A stretch of 5,643 nt of DNA from an uncultured Bacteroides sp. (GTDB taxonomy: Bacteria; Bacteroidota; Bacteroidia; Bacteroidales; Bacteroidaceae): contig CABROZ010000128.1 in assembly GCA_902472795.1 (NCBI GenBank), positions 1 through 5,643 on the forward strand. Direction: 5' to 3'. The notes below the pieces were generated by a model. It was not told the origin of the DNA, did not search any database, and saw only the letters and a list, made by a program, of their open reading frames with translations. Below, one piece after another: positions 1 to 5,613 of this stretch; position 1 is the first letter of the stretch; the number at the start of each line of letters is the position of its first letter. Both the position numbers and the translations under genes were made by a program.

Positions 1-1
1 G

Positions 2-397
2 GAGTACACGCAAGAGGAGCTTTCGGCCCTCATCCAACGCCGCTCAGGGGTGGACTACGGACAGATCATCGACCTCGTCCCCATAGCCCGCGGCACCAGC
101 GGACGCATCTGGCAACTGAAGATTGTGGGCACGCGGCAGACGCACATCATCGGCAAGGAATTAGTGATACGGCGCACGCTCTCGCCCTCGCACCTCTACA
201 GTTCGGCGTTTGTCGTCGATCGTGAAGACCTGTCGCCCGAAGGCATCCCCGCCCGCTTCATCCTGACCGGAGCCGGATGGGGGCATGGCGTAGGCCTCTG
301 CCAGATAGGTGCCGCCGTGATGGGAGAGCAAGGCTACAAGTACGACGAGATACTGAAGCATTACTATGTGGGGGCGGAGATAGAGAATATTTATTAA
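2..397 (+). CDS. SpoIID/LytB-domain protein (amidase enhancer-like), C-terminal part only
   Basis: The reading frame is open from base 2 and ends at TAA 395-397, giving the last 131 residues; the start lies upstream of the window. The recognisable part is the family's C-terminal signature, GAGWGHGVGLCQIGA (encoded at about 269-313), followed by a G-YDEILKHYY-G segment. This matches the conserved GxGxGHGVGMxQxGA...YxxIL.HYY end of SpoIID/LytB proteins. In sporulating Bacillota, SpoIID is a lytic transglycosylase that cuts denuded glycan strands, and LytB enhances an amidase. Bacteroidota homologues are non-sporulation proteins presumed to act on peptidoglycan in the envelope. The catalytic glutamate region and any signal peptide fall outside the window, so activity and export cannot be judged. 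The following permease and kinase genes on the same strand support a role in wall turnover or salvage. Family assignment is firm; the exact reaction is inferred. Confidence 0.88.
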   Translation, partial: EYTQEELSALIQRRSGVDYGQIIDLVPIARGTSGRIWQLKIVGTRQTHIIGKELVIRRTLSPSHLYSSAFVVDREDLSPEGIPARFILTGAGWGHGVGLCQIGAAVMGEQGYKYDEILKHYYVGAEIENIY

Positions 398-441
398 AAA
401 CCTCATCCCTAAAGGAATATGTCAAAACAAGAGTATCTGAA

Positions 442-577
442 ACTCTCCTCCTTCTGGAAGGAGGAGTACCCGATAGGGGGAGGTGGTAGGTGAAAACAGG
501 AAGTATGGATATACAGAACTGCGCAACAACCTACCACCCCGCCCTTTGGGCACCCCTCCTTCCAGAAGGAGGGGAGT
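442..577. repeat. Pair of inverted ~50-bp palindromic repeat units (REP-like)
   Basis: Unit A (442-491) and unit B (529-577) are reverse complements of each other at roughly 42 of 50 positions, separated by a 37-bp spacer. Each unit contains a perfect 10-bp inverted repeat around a 2-bp centre: CTCCTCCTTC/GAAGGAGGAG at 445-466 in A and CCCCTCCTTC/GAAGGAGGGG at 553-574 in B. Each also has a smaller second stem (CCC-GATA-GGG in A; GCCC-TTT-GGGC at 541-551 in B) and an ACCTACCACC end facing the spacer. The pair fills the middle of the 258-bp gap between the SpoIID-like gene and the permease. It could weaken read-through or protect mRNA ends, but there is no T-tract, so a simple intrinsic terminator is not supported. 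I see no gene or convincing promoter in the rest of the gap (398-441 and 578-655). Confidence 0.8.
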
Positions 578-655
578 CAGTTAGATGGCAGTACTTAGTT
601 TAGATACACCTTCGATGAAAAATAGAATACACATCTATAAAAGAATAGAACGACT

Positions 656-1984
656 ATGAACAAGAATAAGGAACATATCCCTACTCCCCCCCTCTCCTTG
701 AGAGAAGGGCTAAGAGTGAAGCACAAACCCTGGCTATGGATCCCCACCCTCTACTTTGCCGAAGGGCTGCCCTACGTGGCTGTGATGACCTTGGCCGTCA
801 TTCTGTACAAGCGGCTGGGACTTAGCAACACGGAAATTGCCCTATACACCTCGTGGCTCTACCTGCCCTGGACCATCAAGCCGCTGTGGAGCCCCTTTGT
901 GGACCTCATCAAGACCAAACGCTGGTGGATAACCACCATGCAGGCGTTGATAGCCGCCTCGATGGCGGGCATCGCCTTTTTCATCCCCACCGACCATTAT
1001 GTACAGGCCACGTTGGCCTGCTTCTGGCTGATGGCCTTCGGCTCGGCCACGCACGACATTGCCGCCGACGGCTTCTACATGCTGGGACTGACCACGGGCG
1101 AACAGTCGTTCTTCGTGGGCATCCGCAACACGTTCTACCGCTTAGCCAATATCTTCGGGCAAGGCATCTTAGTGATGCTGGCCGGATGGCTGGAAACGTC
1201 GGGCGGGAACATTCCGCTGGCATGGAGCCTGACGTTCTACTTCATGGCGGGTCTGTTCATTGCGATTACCCTGTACCACCGCTTCGTCCTGCCCCGCCCC
1301 GACACCGACGTACGCCGTCCCGAACTTTCGGCCGGCAAGCTGCTGAAGGACTTTGTGCAGACGTTCATCAGTTTCTTTCGCAAGAAGCACATCGGTCTGA
1401 TGTTTTTCTTCCTGCTGACCTATCGCTTGGGCGAATCGCAATTAGTCAAGATAGCTTCGCCCTTCCTGTTAGACAGTCGCGAGGCAGGTGGCTTAGGGTT
1501 AGACACGGCCTCCGTGGGTATGATATACGGCACATTAGGCGTGGCGGCACTGCTGGTTGGCGGCATAGTCAGCGGACTATTAGTGTCGCGCCACGGTTTC
1601 CGTCGCTGGCTGCTGCCCATGGCACTGGCCATCAACCTGCCCGACCTGCTTTACGTCTGGTTAGCCGTAACCACCCCCGACAGCGCATGGGTCACGGCAC
1701 TTTGCGTAGCCGTGGAGCAATTGGGTTACGGCTTCGGCTTCACTGCCTACACGCTATACCTTATATATATAGCCGAAGGCGAACACAAGACGGCACACTA
1801 TGCCATCGGCACCGGCTTCATGGCCTTAGGCATGATGCTGCCCGGGATGCCTGCCGGCTGGCTGCAGGAAACGATGGGCTACTCCACCTTCTTCGTGTGG
1901 GTCTGCCTCTGCACCGTGCCGGGCATCGTAGCGGCGCTGTTAGTGAGAAGGCAGATAGAGCCGGGATTTGGGAAAAGACAGTAA
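656..1984 (+). CDS. AmpG/MurT-type MFS permease, probable muropeptide or MurNAc importer
   Basis: This encodes a 442-residue inner-membrane protein of the major facilitator superfamily, with about twelve hydrophobic segments spread from residue 27 to 430. Recognisable AmpG-family features are the first helix with FAEGLPY (34-40), the loop KPLWSPFVD (75-83) followed by a basic KTKRWW, DIAADGFYM (134-142) and TYRLGE (255-260). AmpG imports anhydro-muropeptides in Gram-negative bacteria. The Tannerella MurT branch, next to a MurK kinase, imports MurNAc. The adjacent downstream kinase makes an amino-sugar or muropeptide substrate likely here, but the ligand cannot be read from sequence. The start is uncertain. 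ATG 656 adds a leader containing PPLSLREG (11-18) that looks translated from an interspersed repeat, while GTG 716 gives a protein starting just before KPWLWIPTLYFAEG, where the family homology begins. Leucine codon choice is unusual: TTA occurs only before a G-starting codon. Confidence 0.9.
   Translation: MNKNKEHIPTPPLSLREGLRVKHKPWLWIPTLYFAEGLPYVAVMTLAVILYKRLGLSNTEIALYTSWLYLPWTIKPLWSPFVDLIKTKRWWITTMQALIAASMAGIAFFIPTDHYVQATLACFWLMAFGSATHDIAADGFYMLGLTTGEQSFFVGIRNTFYRLANIFGQGILVMLAGWLETSGGNIPLAWSLTFYFMAGLFIAITLYHRFVLPRPDTDVRRPELSAGKLLKDFVQTFISFFRKKHIGLMFFFLLTYRLGESQLVKIASPFLLDSREAGGLGLDTASVGMIYGTLGVAALLVGGIVSGLLVSRHGFRRWLLPMALAINLPDLLYVWLAVTTPDSAWVTALCVAVEQLGYGFGFTAYTLYLIYIAEGEHKTAHYAIGTGFMALGMMLPGMPAGWLQETMGYSTFFVWVCLCTVPGIVAALLVRRQIEPGFGKRQ
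681..715. repeat. Repeat-like GC/CT-rich segment inside the permease 5' end
   Basis: This segment is a C-rich run followed by CTCTC-CTT-GAGAG (692-704), a perfect 5-bp stem with a 3-base loop, then AAGGG. Its composition differs from the surrounding coding sequence and resembles interspersed repeats whose translation reads PLSLRE in many genomes; that resemblance is from memory, not a search. In the frame from ATG 656 it is translated as PTPPLSLREGLR. It is probably a repeat that either became the N-terminal extension of the permease or lies in its leader if GTG 716 is the true start. It does not clearly belong to the same repeat family as 442-577. Confidence 0.45.
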
Positions 1985-1986
1985 AT

Positions 1987-2207
1987 TTTAAGTTTTTGAG
2001 TTTTTTAGTTTATGAGTTCATAAGTTTTGAGTGGGTATGATGCGCTACTTATAATGGTAGAACTCATAAACTTAAAGACTCACCAACTTAAAGAACTTAT
2101 GAACTCATAAACTTAAGAACTAAAAAACTAAAAAAACTTATTCTCTCACCAACTTAAAAAACTTATGAACTCATAAACTTAAAAACTAAAAAACTAAAAA
2201 ACTAAAA
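1987..2207. repeat. Octamer (AACTNNNN) repeat array with opposing arms, between permease and kinase
   Basis: Nearly the whole 224-bp gap is built of 8-bp units beginning AACT. The left arm (1987-2026) has five exact-register units in minus orientation. The right arm (2061-2207) has eighteen units in plus orientation, mainly AACTTAAA, AACTCATA, AACTTATG and AACTAAAA, with a single extra base at 2093, 2134 and 2159, each just before an AACTTAT(G/T) unit. Within the right arm, 2079-2135 is repeated at 2145-2201, 66 bp on, with only two differences. The spacer between the arms is 2027-2060. The array ends one base before the kinase ATG, so the last units (AACTAAAA, three in a row) form its A-rich translation leader. 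The left arm complements 2094-2133 at 36 of 40 positions and 2160-2199 at 37 of 40. I see no promoter or gene inside. Confidence 0.88.
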
Positions 2208-2208
2208 C

Positions 2209-3039
2209 ATGATACTTTTATCCGACAGCGGCTCCACCAAGACCGACTGGTGCGTGGCCGAAGGCGGGAAACCGCTGAAACAACTGACTACACGGGGCAT
2301 CAACCCGTACTTTCAGACAGAGGAGGAAATAGAACAGGAAATCACCAACGAACTGTTGCCCCGACTGGACGGGTTACGCCCCGACAGCGTGCACTTCTAC
2401 GGTGCGGGCTGCATCAACGATAAGGCAGAGGCCGTGCACCGTGCCTTGACTCGCAGCCTCGGCACCGACGCCGTGGAGGTCTGCACCGACATGCTGGCCG
2501 CCGCACGTGCCTTGTGCGGACACGAGGCGGGCATTGCCTGCATACTGGGCACGGGCTCGAACTCGTGCTTCTACAACGGTCGCGAAATTGAGGCCAACGT
2601 ATCGCCCTTGGGCTTCATTCTGGGCGATGAAGGCAGTGGTGCCTGTCTGGGAAAACTATTGGTGGGCGACCTGCTGAAAGGGCAGATGCCGACAGCACTG
2701 AAGGACGAATTCCTGTCGAAGTACGACCTGACGCCCGCCGAGATTATCGACCGCGTCTATCGCCGTCCGTTCCCCAACCGTTTTCTGGCAAGTCTGTCAC
2801 CCTTCTTAGCCGAACACTTGCAGGAACCTTGCGTGCGTCGTTTAGTGACAGACAGCTTCCGCGCCTTCCTGTGCCGCAACGTGAAGCACTACGACTACCG
2901 CCGGAACGAGGTCCACTTCACGGGTTCCGTTGCCTTCCATTACCAACCGCTGCTGGCCGAGGCTGCCGAAGCCGAGGGGATCCGCTTAGGACAAGTCGTA
3001 AAAAGTCCGCTGGAGGGGCTGATCAGGTTTCATGCCTGA
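2209..3039 (+). CDS. BadF/BadG/BcrA-type sugar kinase, MurK-like (MurNAc/GlcNAc kinase)
   Basis: This 276-residue cytoplasmic kinase belongs to the ASKHA (actin/Hsp70/sugar kinase) fold. The phosphate-1 loop is DSGSTKTDW (6-14). Further family motifs are YGAGC (64-68), DMLAAAR (94-100), the phosphate-2 loop GTGSNS (114-119), GDEGSGA (139-145), FTGSVA (237-242) and SPLEGL near the C-terminus (266-271). All key segments are present and the length suits the N-acetylglucosamine/MurNAc kinase branch, so it appears intact. The likely reaction is ATP-dependent 6-phosphorylation of MurNAc and/or GlcNAc after import by the adjacent permease, feeding MurNAc-6-P to a MurQ-type etherase encoded elsewhere. 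ATG 2209 is supported because DSGST lies five residues in, as is usual for the fold. There is no Shine-Dalgarno motif; the leader is the A-rich end of the octamer array. The kinase family is secure; preference for MurNAc over GlcNAc is inferred from context. Confidence 0.9.
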   Translation: MILLSDSGSTKTDWCVAEGGKPLKQLTTRGINPYFQTEEEIEQEITNELLPRLDGLRPDSVHFYGAGCINDKAEAVHRALTRSLGTDAVEVCTDMLAAARALCGHEAGIACILGTGSNSCFYNGREIEANVSPLGFILGDEGSGACLGKLLVGDLLKGQMPTALKDEFLSKYDLTPAEIIDRVYRRPFPNRFLASLSPFLAEHLQEPCVRRLVTDSFRAFLCRNVKHYDYRRNEVHFTGSVAFHYQPLLAEAAEAEGIRLGQVVKSPLEGLIRFHA

Positions 3040-3100
3040 GGAGCGACCCTTCCGCAAAGGTGAAAAGCGACTTGCCACTCTACACGTCAGGACACAAAAA

Positions 3101-3176
3101 GACGCAGGCTTACGCCGGTGCACGTCAGGAGTTGCCAAGCAACCTCCATACCGATGAACCGATGCAAGCCTGCGTC
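3101..3176 (-). terminator. Long hairpin with U-tract, probable terminator of the FKBP gene
   Basis: A perfect 11-bp inverted repeat, GACGCAGGCTT (3101-3111) and AAGCCTGCGTC (3166-3176), closes a 76-nt element in the gap between two convergent genes. Read as minus-strand RNA the stem continues for eight more positions (3165-3158 with 3119-3112) with two G-U pairs and one mismatch; as plus-strand RNA the same positions give two mismatches. An inner hairpin at 3128-3147 has a GTTGC-TTG-GCAAC core with a GGA/TCC extension. On the minus strand the 3' arm is followed at once by TTTTT. The strand asymmetry and T-tract favour termination of FKBP transcripts; some effect on the convergent kinase transcript is possible. 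CACGTCAGGA also occurs twice (3083-3092 and 3121-3130). No gene is seen in 3040-3200. Confidence 0.65.
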
Positions 3177-3200
3177 CGTTTATCTGTAACTTTCAGAGGC

Positions 3201-3824
3201 TTAATTAATTCCTTCCAACTGCACGTCGAAGGTCAGTGTAGAATATCCGGGAATGGAGCTGTAGTCGCTATCACCGTATCCGCACTGGTAGGGGATGTAG
3301 AGCATCCAGCGATCGCCTACGTGCATGTACTGCAAAGCGACAATCCAACCCGTGACTACTCCGCTGACGGAGAAGGAGCTGGGGGAATCGAATTCGGTGG
3401 GAGCCTTCACTGCAGGATCCAACGTTCCTCTGTCCGTAGCACTGAATCCCTCGAAATTGCCGTCGAACTTAGTGCCGTTGATCAGGGTACCGTAATAGAA
3501 TACCTCGACGTTGTCGGTGTAGGTCGGACGAGCACCGGTCTGGTCTTCAGAGATTTTTTTGCAATAGACGTACTGCTTGCCGGCAGTGGTGCTTGCGGTG
3601 GTCTCCAGAGCGAACATCTCGCCTATCTGATAGCCATCAACAATATCGCCCGAGCCGTTCAGAGGCACAATGCGGTCGCCGGCAAGCACGCGGACGGAGT
3701 CGATAAAGGCAGTGTTTCGCTGTTCCCAGTTGGCATACTCATCTACTTCTTCTACTTCATCGCAAGCGGCAAAGCCCACTGACAGAAAGAGGAAAAGGGA
3801 TAGGTATAAAAGACATTTGTTCAT
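3201..3824 (-). CDS. FKBP-type peptidyl-prolyl cis-trans isomerase, lipoprotein
   Basis: This 207-residue protein is predicted to speed prolyl cis-trans isomerisation in the envelope. Residues 1-20 form a short lipoprotein signal peptide (MNK, hydrophobic core, GFAA) ending at lipid-acceptor Cys21. The following DEVEE is acidic, a pattern linked in some Bacteroidota to surface export of lipoproteins. The FKBP domain occupies roughly 100-207. Positions corresponding to FKBP12 active-site residues are visible: YYGTL (110-114), KFD (119-121), GW (159-160), YG (183-184), IPG (191-193) and LTFDVQL (197-203). The GDRWMLYIP strand (170-178) is also typical. The pocket therefore appears intact. The insert between about 121 and 155 is longer than in minimal FKBPs. 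The ATG at 3824 is supported by the signal peptide. It lies 165 bp downstream of glycyl-tRNA synthetase on the same strand and may be co-transcribed, though an octamer array separates them. Confidence 0.88.
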   Translation of the reverse strand: MNKCLLYLSLFLFLSVGFAACDEVEEVDEYANWEQRNTAFIDSVRVLAGDRIVPLNGSGDIVDGYQIGEMFALETTASTTAGKQYVYCKKISEDQTGARPTYTDNVEVFYYGTLINGTKFDGNFEGFSATDRGTLDPAVKAPTEFDSPSSFSVSGVVTGWIVALQYMHVGDRWMLYIPYQCGYGDSDYSSIPGYSTLTFDVQLEGIN

Positions 3825-3847
3825 ATGGATTGTTTTTTTATTAGCGG

Positions 3848-3987
3848 GTTGACAAGTTAACGAGCTGACGAGTCAACAAGTTGACAAGAAGACGAGGGAA
3901 CCGGAAAAACAGAAAAATCTTTCATCCCCTACCTCCTCATCTTTGTAGCCTTGTTCACTTGTCAACCCGTCAACTTATCAACTAAAA
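3848..3987. repeat. Second octamer repeat array with opposing arms, between glyQS and FKBP genes
   Basis: The left arm (3848-3895) consists of six consecutive 8-bp units: GTTGACAA, GTTAACGA, GCTGACGA, GTCAACAA, GTTGACAA, GAAGACGA. The right arm (3948-3987) reads in the opposite orientation: GCCTTGTT, CACTTGTC, AACCCGTC, AACTTATC, AACTAAAA. The arms share a perfect 13-bp inverted repeat (3845-3857 with 3957-3969) around a spacer of about 50 bp that shows no gene. The right arm ends two bases before the complement of the synthetase stop codon, so the array sits directly behind that gene on the minus strand and just ahead of the FKBP gene. Written in the AACTNNNN register it has the same layout as the array at 1987-2207 and shares the AACTAAAA unit, but most units are richer in G and C. 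Confidence 0.85.
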
Positions 3988-3989
3988 AA

Positions 3990-5531
3990 TTACAGTGTCT
4001 TCAGCAGTGAAGTGATGCTGACGCGATCGGCAATCAGACGGTCAAGGTCGGCGATGGGCACACGTTCCTGCTGCATCGTGTCGCGATTGCGCAGCGTGAC
4101 GCAGTTGTCTTCGAGTGTCTGATGATCGACAGTGACGCAGTAAGGAGTACCGATGGCATCCTGACGGCGGTAACGCTTGCCGATGGAGTCTTTCTCGTCG
4201 TACTGGCAGTGGAAGTGGAACTTCAGCGCGTCGATAATCTCGCGTGCCTTCTCGGGCAGTCCGTCTTTCTTGACAAGCGGCATCACGGCCAGTTTCACCG
4301 GAGCCAGGGCAGCGGGCAACTTCAGCACTACGCGGGTTTCGCCGTTTTCGAGCTGCTCCTCGCAATAAGAAGCCGACATCACGCTGAGGAACATACGATC
4401 GACACCGATCGAGGTTTCGATAACGAACGGCGTGTAGCTTTCGTTCGTTTCGGGATCGAAGTACTTGATGTTCTTGCCCGAGAACTTCTCGTGCTGCGAG
4501 AGGTCGAAGTTGGTGCGGCTGTGAATACCTTCCACTTCCTTGAATCCGAAGGGCATCAGGAATTCGATGTCGGTAGCGGCGTTGGCATAGTGAGCCAGTT
4601 TCTCGTGGTCGTGGAAGCGGTAGTGGTCGTCGCCGAAGCCTAAGGCCTTGTGCCACTTCAGGCGGATTTCTTTCCACTTCTTGAACCATTCGAGCTCGGT
4701 GCCGGGTTTTACGAAGAATTGCATTTCCATCTGTTCGAACTCGCGCATGCGGAAGATGAACTGACGGGCTACAATCTCGTTGCGGAATGCTTTTCCTATC
4801 TGGGCAATACCGAAGGGGATCTTCATACGGCCCGTCTTCTGCACGTTCAGGTAGTTGACGAAGATGCCCTGTGCCGTTTCCGGACGGAGGTAAACCTTCA
4901 TGGAGCCTTCGGCCGTCGAACCCATTTCGGTGGAGAACATCAGGTTGAACTGACGTACTTCGGTCCAGTTCTTTGTACCGCTGATGGGGCATACGATTTC
5001 TTCGTCGAGGATGATCTGACGCAGTTCGTTCAGGTCGGGACCGGCGTTCATGGCCTTGGTGTATCGTTCGTGCAGCGCATCACGCTTCTTCTGATGCTCC
5101 AGCACGCGGGCATTGGTCGAACGGAACTCGGCCTCATCGAAGGCGTCGCCATACTTTTTGGCAGCCTTGGCCACTTCCTTGTTGATTTTTTCGTCGTACT
5201 TGGCTATCTGATCTTCGATGAGCACATCGGCGCGATAACGCTTCTTCGAATCACGGTTGTCGATGAGGGGATCGTTGAACGCGTCCACGTGTCCGCTGGC
5301 CTTCCATATCGTGGGGTGCATGAAGATGGCCGAGTCGATGCCCACGATGTTCTCGTGAAGCAGCACCATGCTCTGCCACCAGTATTGCTTGATGTTGTTT
5401 TTCAGTTCCACACCATTCTGTCCGTAGTCATACACGGCTCCCAGTCCGTCGTAGATTTCGCTGCTGGGGAACACAAAACCATACTCCTTGCAGTGTGATA
5501 CAAGTTTCTTAAATACGTCTTCTTGTGCCAT
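3990..5531 (-). CDS. glyQS: Glycyl-tRNA synthetase, homodimeric class II type
   Basis: This 513-residue cytoplasmic enzyme charges tRNA-Gly with glycine using ATP. It is the single-chain alpha2 type found in Bacteroidota, eukaryotes and archaea, not the alpha2beta2 type of E. coli. The N-terminal segment EYGFVFPSSEIYDGLGAVYDYG (16-37) matches the family. Motif 1 lies around 47-70, RPETAQG is at 216-222, motif 2 is FRNEIVARQFIF to RMREFEQME (249-269), and motif 3 is ETSIGVDRMFLSV (372-384). The anticodon-binding domain covers about 405-500. Residues 181-185 read CPISG where many relatives have a CPxCG-type element, so a zinc site there is not evident. Length and motifs indicate an intact gene. 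The ATG at 5531 is followed by the expected N-terminus and preceded by an A-rich leader. A Bacteroidota-type promoter lies about 50 bp upstream. Some annotations call this gene glyS. Confidence 0.97.
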   Translation of the reverse strand: MAQEDVFKKLVSHCKEYGFVFPSSEIYDGLGAVYDYGQNGVELKNNIKQYWWQSMVLLHENIVGIDSAIFMHPTIWKASGHVDAFNDPLIDNRDSKKRYRADVLIEDQIAKYDEKINKEVAKAAKKYGDAFDEAEFRSTNARVLEHQKKRDALHERYTKAMNAGPDLNELRQIILDEEIVCPISGTKNWTEVRQFNLMFSTEMGSTAEGSMKVYLRPETAQGIFVNYLNVQKTGRMKIPFGIAQIGKAFRNEIVARQFIFRMREFEQMEMQFFVKPGTELEWFKKWKEIRLKWHKALGFGDDHYRFHDHEKLAHYANAATDIEFLMPFGFKEVEGIHSRTNFDLSQHEKFSGKNIKYFDPETNESYTPFVIETSIGVDRMFLSVMSASYCEEQLENGETRVVLKLPAALAPVKLAVMPLVKKDGLPEKAREIIDALKFHFHCQYDEKDSIGKRYRRQDAIGTPYCVTVDHQTLEDNCVTLRNRDTMQQERVPIADLDRLIADRVSITSLLKTL

Positions 5532-5581
5532 TTTCTTAAAATATCGATTAATTTTATTTCTAATTCCCGTTTAAAACGCCA

Positions 5582-5613
5582 CAAAGATAGAGATTTATCC
5601 AATACATCGCACA
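5582..5613 (-). promoter_or_regulatory. Predicted Bacteroidota-type promoter for glyQS
   Basis: On the minus strand, TATCTTTG (5589-5582) is an exact match to the Bacteroidota -7 consensus TAnnTTTG. TGTG (5613-5610) lies 20 bp upstream, at the expected -33 position, and fits the TTTG element in three of four bases. The start of transcription would fall near 5575-5577, inside the near-palindrome CGTTTAAAACG (5568-5578), giving a leader of about 45 nt. This rests on motif and position only. Confidence 0.65.

Noticed and set aside
596..603. TAGTTTAG as a -7 box for the permease
   Set aside because: It departs from the consensus and has no TTG-type element about 20 bp upstream.
853..2040. Long open frame of 395 codons overlapping the permease in another frame
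   Set aside because: It is a shadow in a GC-rich gene: the product is rich in His and Arg with no family-like segments, while the overlapping permease has clear membrane helices and motifs.
1987..2207. CRISPR array
   Set aside because: Units are 8 bp and contiguous with no unique spacers of constant length, and no cas gene is present.
2829..3782. 317-codon plus-strand frame running across the kinase end, the terminator and the FKBP gene antisense
   Set aside because: It crosses two well-supported genes and a convergent terminator, and its translation shows no recognisable domain.
3937..3944. CATCTTTG as a plus-strand -7 promoter box
   Set aside because: One mismatch to TAnnTTTG, and there is no plus-strand gene downstream; it would only give RNA antisense to glyQS.
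4650..5498. 282-codon plus-strand frame opposite glyQS
   Set aside because: It is antisense to a highly conserved synthetase and is explained by that gene's codon structure; no start context or motif supports it.
5402..5602. 66-codon minus-strand frame overlapping the glyQS start
   Set aside because: It runs in another frame through the promoter and the conserved synthetase N-terminus, and has no recognisable features.
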